The notes below the pieces were generated by a model. The model was given only the letters and a program-made list of their open reading frames with translations. It was not told where the DNA came from and searched no databases. Below, in pieces: positions 33,101 through 34,646 of a DNA stretch of 34,646 nt. Within the stretch, counting starts at the first letter, position 1, and each line of letters opens with the position of its first letter. The stretch lies in IMG/VR virus record IMGVR_UViG_3300030117_002112, positions 2,768 to 37,413 of that record, one strand, 5' to 3'. Position numbers and translations under genes: made by a program. This DNA comes from a virus.

Positions 33101-33891
33101 AAAAAGAAAGAGTTATAAATGGAACAATTGATTCTATATTAAGAGGATCTGGTATATATGGTGTTGCTATTTCTACTTTAAAAAACATGGCTATAAAATG
33201 GTTTGAACAACGGGAAAAAAGTTACAATAAAGATGAAAGTGCTGTTTTGATGGAACTTGCAAATTTCTCACCAGTTGTTGGTATTAAGTCTAGAAAAATA
33301 GTTAACGCTGAGAAAACCATTAATTATAATGAAAGTGTTATAAGTGAAATGGAGACATTTGATGCTGATAATCCAGCTTGGTCTGCCGCTACTAACTATA
33401 TTGAAGCTTTAACTAATCTTCCTGCTAATAGATTATACCAAAAAAGTATAAATATTAGAAATGCTTTGGATAATGATTACGAAGCTTGGCAAAGAGCTCT
33501 GTTCTTTAGCGGTTATACAACTTGGAGTCTTGGGCTTGAAGATACCAAGAAAATGCAAGTAATAAAAGAAACTGTTAAAACTAAAAAGAAAGAAGCTTCT
33601 AAAGAAAAAGCAAAAATAAAACGAGAAGAAAAGAAAAAAGAAAAAGAGGAAGAAAACAAATCTTTAATCGAAGAAAATAAAAAGAAAAAAGATGGTAGGT
33701 GTGCACATATAAATACTAGTGGTCAACGTTGTAAAAACGACGTTGTTAAAGATGGTTTTTGTAGTATACATGAGAAGGTAGAACAAAGAAAAGATGGTAA
33801 AAAAAGACAGTGTAAAAAATACAAAAGCGACGGTACAAGATGTAAAATGCAAACATCTAGTAAATCTGGCTTTTGTTATTACCACGATTAG
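24127..33891 (+). CDS. Giant multidomain polyvalent virion protein: zincin protease, HAD phosphatase and CCCH finger pair
   Basis: 3254 residues with an intact frame. In order: two copies of an ~30-residue unit (R120-F142, R150-F173) with the pattern R-L-[WF]-K-x-L ... L-Y-S; a helical region; a Gly/Ala-rich hydrophobic stretch near 710-750; a coiled coil at about 1095-1165; a zincin motif HEFLHH (H1283, E1284, H1287) with a candidate third ligand in SMEET (E1343/E1344); a possible sigma-region-2-like piece (1485-1574); a conserved-looking central region to ~2290; and an HAD domain with DFDDT (D2310, D2312), T2389 in LTARP and FADD (D2445, D2446). The C-terminal part has hydrophobic segments near 2740 and 2956-2979. 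After a lysine/glutamate linker come C3192/C3202/C3212/H3215 and C3229/C3239/C3250/H3253. This matches the published 'polyvalent protein' concept. Likely ejected; the T7 gp16 position suggests it, but ejection is unproven. Confidence 0.7.
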   Translation: MSEVFVDNKYQGGFVGDLETLTSQFQRGDINNPLDEYDVEALISSQKNIDLIIDNKIPLTDEAKFELNKVLKYHDEDYVNKFRSTYFTPQEVDSLSQSQSRSETITTDVKESKRPKTHERLWKALVDKELYSGDYNKFQEQFSTPETQQRLFKSLKAKKLYSKSAGDFMNTFFPVIEEQKVETVVEDTPETKVQNIQKDDKSSVIERSYMQEDESYDDFYNRITPTTREVEEEVYDASYRGFVKKPVTKTVIDGIAKIKDGVYVNENNEPATEEEILRYTELEQLNNIRQESFAITSRSAGDYSDLSASEIVEAGKKEKLEDVDVTQVGEIKPELDYELKDYLEYNQEQLINNWENFLVKTNAPIIARQEKEQQEIWDSKWEAFLQENESTINGEVKALEQEVLSFWEPQFKKAKTQSELDNLISEAEEDLKTSINLQINDRYKDMFNQLMLEDEELNVIGARHQEEWKVIQEKQWDQYAKNIKPKYDIFTPKVLDEIGENLDQNYNFQYKPGPEQKMLLQRALDGYIREFGIPEGKELEDVKNEYWSYFYKKLAFDPSSTNEDGTPTYSQWAYKDIATGALEEAKKELTRLSKDYEPIKVRVSAREYRTITPEQQARNNNPELGQIIDFSQRVLDNPEEMSKNGFTNFWKGLTSLQGHEYIPVVGGLVELNNSAHFYELSQKKDRTKMEDLALSIYAIKNASDKKVSELGSTAYNGGKIAGGSVSFMGEVILTSGLYTSVRKSMSKVIKSSLDKAIKRSTGKQAAKGGLRFQKGTSKMLFVPKNTTYKMVDSVGDVTGFLFATAAQTSVNPQRYLKGMYDNMTPEIAFAYTDQVDDLITDLELNALVGSEDNPDLKDGDDVLKAFAKAFGTTWAEYATERMGELLPGMAKGMAKKIGLTSPDFLKRMSIGLVMRKMGLSTVGEASDWLKRTAGYHGVFGELTEEFINMPISNIINGETWHEGFDQQSIKEMTVGIAPTVFAMSGGNVLYNTMTNKSNPSYWVDYQRHETKESALKHLNRLKSEGRLNKDTDIEIRNDYVAFDEVSTFLEGEGLDNEIIKTSGPGISEGSIVATETEMLDEMDDPNQRKEVEGRSDQIKEKQDAIEALEEFMRTKRRSTDKEKEDVNIKIKKLQDEISDLKAANEVILSPIRDSIIKKKKTEAYQKGLDNLRNIYSKGNKGKNKDGSEILQEATSDEEVRSIITADILSRDGLEVNDNGDIVFIDNGQKVNLDDASLRYIDKQVEAALTSHGGFTMDAETGKKLIVINKNKAIEGAGSNVAMHEFLHHFLVETLNKHPELKLAVGEALSKHLVNIDPKQIRDTDFRKRVMTYQQDFGYTTSMEETLNLLSDAIANGTYQYNESAMTKLGDIIRRVASSFGVRVEWKDGRDVFNFIRDYNKAFESGKLSKGFLETMEQGVVIGGKIKTEAQALKDKLKEIRKIPGFEEVKLEDAADAQMLFSKDTENPLVGNETFQEKIQTLYEQGDLDAIQEAYKPRIKRVLRAEWGWTEEISDKFEGIVEEAVGPDRGVLQLILGPGKTKYDPTLGVPLSGHIGSVLQKRGLSEFVKREYPEGVIEQRMGKESVAKEVAKIETKPQDVILTDKVLDKYITPLLSDLKFTKDQIKVLRAEVLKIVGTKLKALDAAVSKNQSISPMIADMKKQLYVKNGPIHNVVYDIMTADMADMISENLKAINPKTKKLYTKKEAEHKAFKDSVEKFFKTPKYKKAILDSLTTTWLAKWLPMGVQKKIVGMGWVNHDVWEGRKKGTKRGDVEAWQASEEGPYKGMTDGKQKIRRNPKATTDVTPAMLLSAFVKGKTPTEIKRKGLENISLTITQELGLEVFKADMVNDGKLKEVFKNRQDLFDRILNDNFVEEFVRQFERGTTKYSADAAKEITLKTVEEANRRLKEQITAGYDGAVEIMGMKPISLKTEEGREEYRLFFLEKIVPMLSKRVLLAMSGSFTASASTLAKNWKRRFLFKNKTEFTYFLDQVEEQGLRFGVNLSEQQEQKLYDAVKKEGYGKAKLKTQEKKVKDKKFKDSKEQGFRLLWEMVQKEIQTNEKTIPGFAFLMSSSSQFQGHFMRTGAKIDFFNTLTGKNREEHTSPITALGKYFFLHAVKGNLFTGGKNSIYDKAIKSYFQGSLPVFMDNRLKQKDANGNWIYDYSDLPPLEHLTAILNGDISIWARYFHPNVNNNFDTDYDSMSEVDIANGLHEIGGINPNILVLANGNTIAKEFGVDVKGKITPAIAAAQQGLIYRMAIGENISAAKIKEVLDGASKTPIKSEAKKQMTLTNAVVVSRSIDAKPKGITVFDFDDTLATSRSKVISTAPDGTVRKLTAEQFAKEGADLLDQGYTHDFSEFSKVVKGKTASLFNKALKLQKKFGPENMFILTARPAESAESIHEFLKANGLNIPLKNITGLGNSTSEAKALWIADKVGEGYNDFYFADDALQNVQAVKNMLDQFDVKSKIQQAKINFSKDASDQFNEILEDVTNIDAVKRFSDTKARKRGASKGKFRIFIPPSHEDFVGLLYNFMGKGRKGDGHRDFFERNLIKPLNRAYREIDTAKQAIANDYKSLNKAFPDVKKKLKKKTFDNDFTFEDAIRIYLWNKHGYDIPGLSKTDQQKLVDLVTQDPALQNYAETLNVISKQDTYVSPGQGWEGGNIKIDLIDATGRVGREQYFAEFNENAELIFSPENLNKIEAAYGKSFREALEDMLHRIKTGVNRPKGQSGPVNRWMNFLNGSVGTVMFFNMRSAILQQMSIVNYLNFADNNMFAAAKAFANQAQYWKDFAYIFNSDMLKQRRGGIGTDINGAELAEAVSKARGGSIFDKTGVLVGKLLQLGFTPTQIGDNIAISIGGATFYRNRINKYLKDGLSKKEAEAKAWTDFQNITQSTQQSSRPDMTSQQQSMWIGKMVLNFQNITSQYNRIIKKAASDIYNRRMTPPNTTQFQSDASNMSRILYYGAVQNVIFYSLQTALFAVMFGDEDESNEQFLKKKERVINGTIDSILRGSGIYGVAISTLKNMAIKWFEQREKSYNKDESAVLMELANFSPVVGIKSRKIVNAEKTINYNESVISEMETFDADNPAWSAATNYIEALTNLPANRLYQKSINIRNALDNDYEAWQRALFFSGYTTWSLGLEDTKKMQVIKETVKTKKKEASKEKAKIKREEKKKEKEEENKSLIEENKKKKDGRCAHINTSGQRCKNDVVKDGFCSIHEKVEQRKDGKKRQCKKYKSDGTRCKMQTSSKSGFCYYHD

Positions 33892-33925
33892 GTAAACAAT
33901 TTAAAAAATAAGTGACTATAAAGCA

Positions 33926-34646
33926 ATGGTAAAAAGACTAATAATACTGCTACTATTTATATCTAATATAACAGTGGCTCAAACATTTGACATTGAGGAC
34001 GTTAAGAAGATGCTTAAGTTTTCTACGTTCTATGCCGCCGTAAATGGTGGAACGTCACTTTCTGATGTTGATATATTCTCTGTAGATAATGGCTTATCTA
34101 CACAGACTATTTCAACTCCTTATGATTATAATTTTACCATAGGTTTACGTAAGATAGCGAGATTTGGTTATGAAAATAAAGCGCAAACGTTTTATGATGG
34201 AACGGAATCTAATTACAGTGACGCGGCCACTGTCGGTAAAGTTAAAGGAGTTGAATACTTATTTGAAGTGGATTACAAACGACAAGAAGGCGTAGATTAT
34301 ATGGATCAACACCATTTTATTAGGTTTAGTTCTGACGATGGTTGTGAAGACGAGTTATGTATAAACTTTTTCGCTTTAAAACTTGAATACTTAGAAGATG
34401 GCTTTGCTGACGTAAAATACTTTGAAGCATCAGAAAGATATAGACAACGTAAAGGCAAAAATTTATCTTGGAACGTGGGATTAACACATCGACTTGCAGA
34501 GCCATACGGTTACAATGCGCTTGATGAGTGGATGTTATCAAATGGTAATATTCATTATACTTATTTAGCGTTACAAGAAGGTTATACGGCGGATGTGTAT
34601 AGCAACACGTATTTTAATCCTGCTGGTGAACTCGTAGCAACTAGCG
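33926..34646 (+). CDS. Exported beta-rich protein of flavobacterial type, partial at the right edge
   Basis: 240 codons read from an ATG at 33926 to the window end with no stop. The N-terminus (MVKRLIILLLLFISNITVAQ) is a clear signal peptide: basic start, a Leu/Ile core and a likely cleavage after T-V-A. The mature part is beta rich with aromatic-alternating strands (YDYNFTIGLRKIARFGYENK, YLFEVDYKRQ, HHFIRFSSDDG) and a Cys pair (DGCEDELC). This layout suggests an outer-membrane barrel or periplasmic lipoprotein-like protein made in the infected cell rather than a virion part. It follows the giant gene by 34 bases, with an AAGCA leader unlike most starts here. The family is not known to me; the end of the gene is outside the window. 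Confidence 0.75.
   Translation, partial: MVKRLIILLLFISNITVAQTFDIEDVKKMLKFSTFYAAVNGGTSLSDVDIFSVDNGLSTQTISTPYDYNFTIGLRKIARFGYENKAQTFYDGTESNYSDAATVGKVKGVEYLFEVDYKRQEGVDYMDQHHFIRFSSDDGCEDELCINFFALKLEYLEDGFADVKYFEASERYRQRKGKNLSWNVGLTHRLAEPYGYNALDEWMLSNGNIHYTYLALQEGYTADVYSNTYFNPAGELVATS

Noticed and set aside
33664-33885. 73-residue minus-strand open frame at the end of the giant gene
   Set aside because: Antisense to the lysine/glutamate linker and finger pair; its F/L/T-rich composition is the complement of A-rich coding sequence.

Overview
This window looks like the structural (late) half of an AT-rich, tailed-phage genome, probably a short-tailed phage (podovirus) of a marine Bacteroidetes/Flavobacteriia host. 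All 16 genes lie on the plus strand and almost abut, with no gene-free stretch longer than about 90 bases, and there are no RNA genes, integrase or mobile elements. The host inference rests on three things. No gene start has a Shine-Dalgarno sequence; starts are preceded instead by A/T-only leaders. The giant tail protein carries GCTDP...DDGSC cysteine repeats of the kind familiar from secreted proteins of marine Flavobacteriia. The last gene encodes a small exported beta-rich protein. The phage assignment itself does not depend on the host guess.

Layout. Bases 1-58 hold the end of an upstream gene that overlaps the terminase start by one base. Then follow the large terminase (58-2271), portal (2277-4697), a likely scaffold (4725-5960) and the major capsid protein (5984-7534), closed by a strong intrinsic terminator (7544-7591). 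Next come an unknown 273-residue protein, a striking intergenic hairpin (8449-8487), a 55-residue Cys-containing protein, two head-to-tail connector/nozzle candidates (8676-9434, 9438-11069) and a 2820-residue tail protein (11073-19535). The last has a packaged-DNA-stabilisation/tail-nozzle-like body, about 11-12 cysteine repeats and a possible carbohydrate-binding tip. Then come a 129-residue and a 601-residue beta-rich structural candidate, a cupin (21820-22290), two small probable ejection proteins (22294-24115) and a 3254-residue multidomain 'polyvalent' protein (24127-33891). The window ends inside an exported protein (33926 onward).

How the genes fit together. Terminase packages DNA through the portal into a shell built by the scaffold and capsid proteins. 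The connector genes and the 2820-residue protein would build the short tail and receptor-binding tip. The 260-, 344- and 3254-residue proteins sit in the position of the T7 internal virion (ejection) proteins gp14-gp15-gp16. The order portal-scaffold-capsid-terminator-connector-nozzle-internal proteins parallels T7, although only the gene order and general character, not clear sequence identity, supports this.

The most interesting object is the 3254-residue protein. It has a tandem N-terminal repeat, a zincin metalloprotease motif (HEFLHH), a possible sigma-region-2-like segment, an HAD phosphatase domain with its diagnostic motifs, a conserved C-terminal region with hydrophobic segments, and two CCCH zinc-finger-like units at the extreme C-terminus. 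If it is packaged and ejected it would deliver several enzymatic activities into the cell with the DNA. The two giant genes take up just over half the window.
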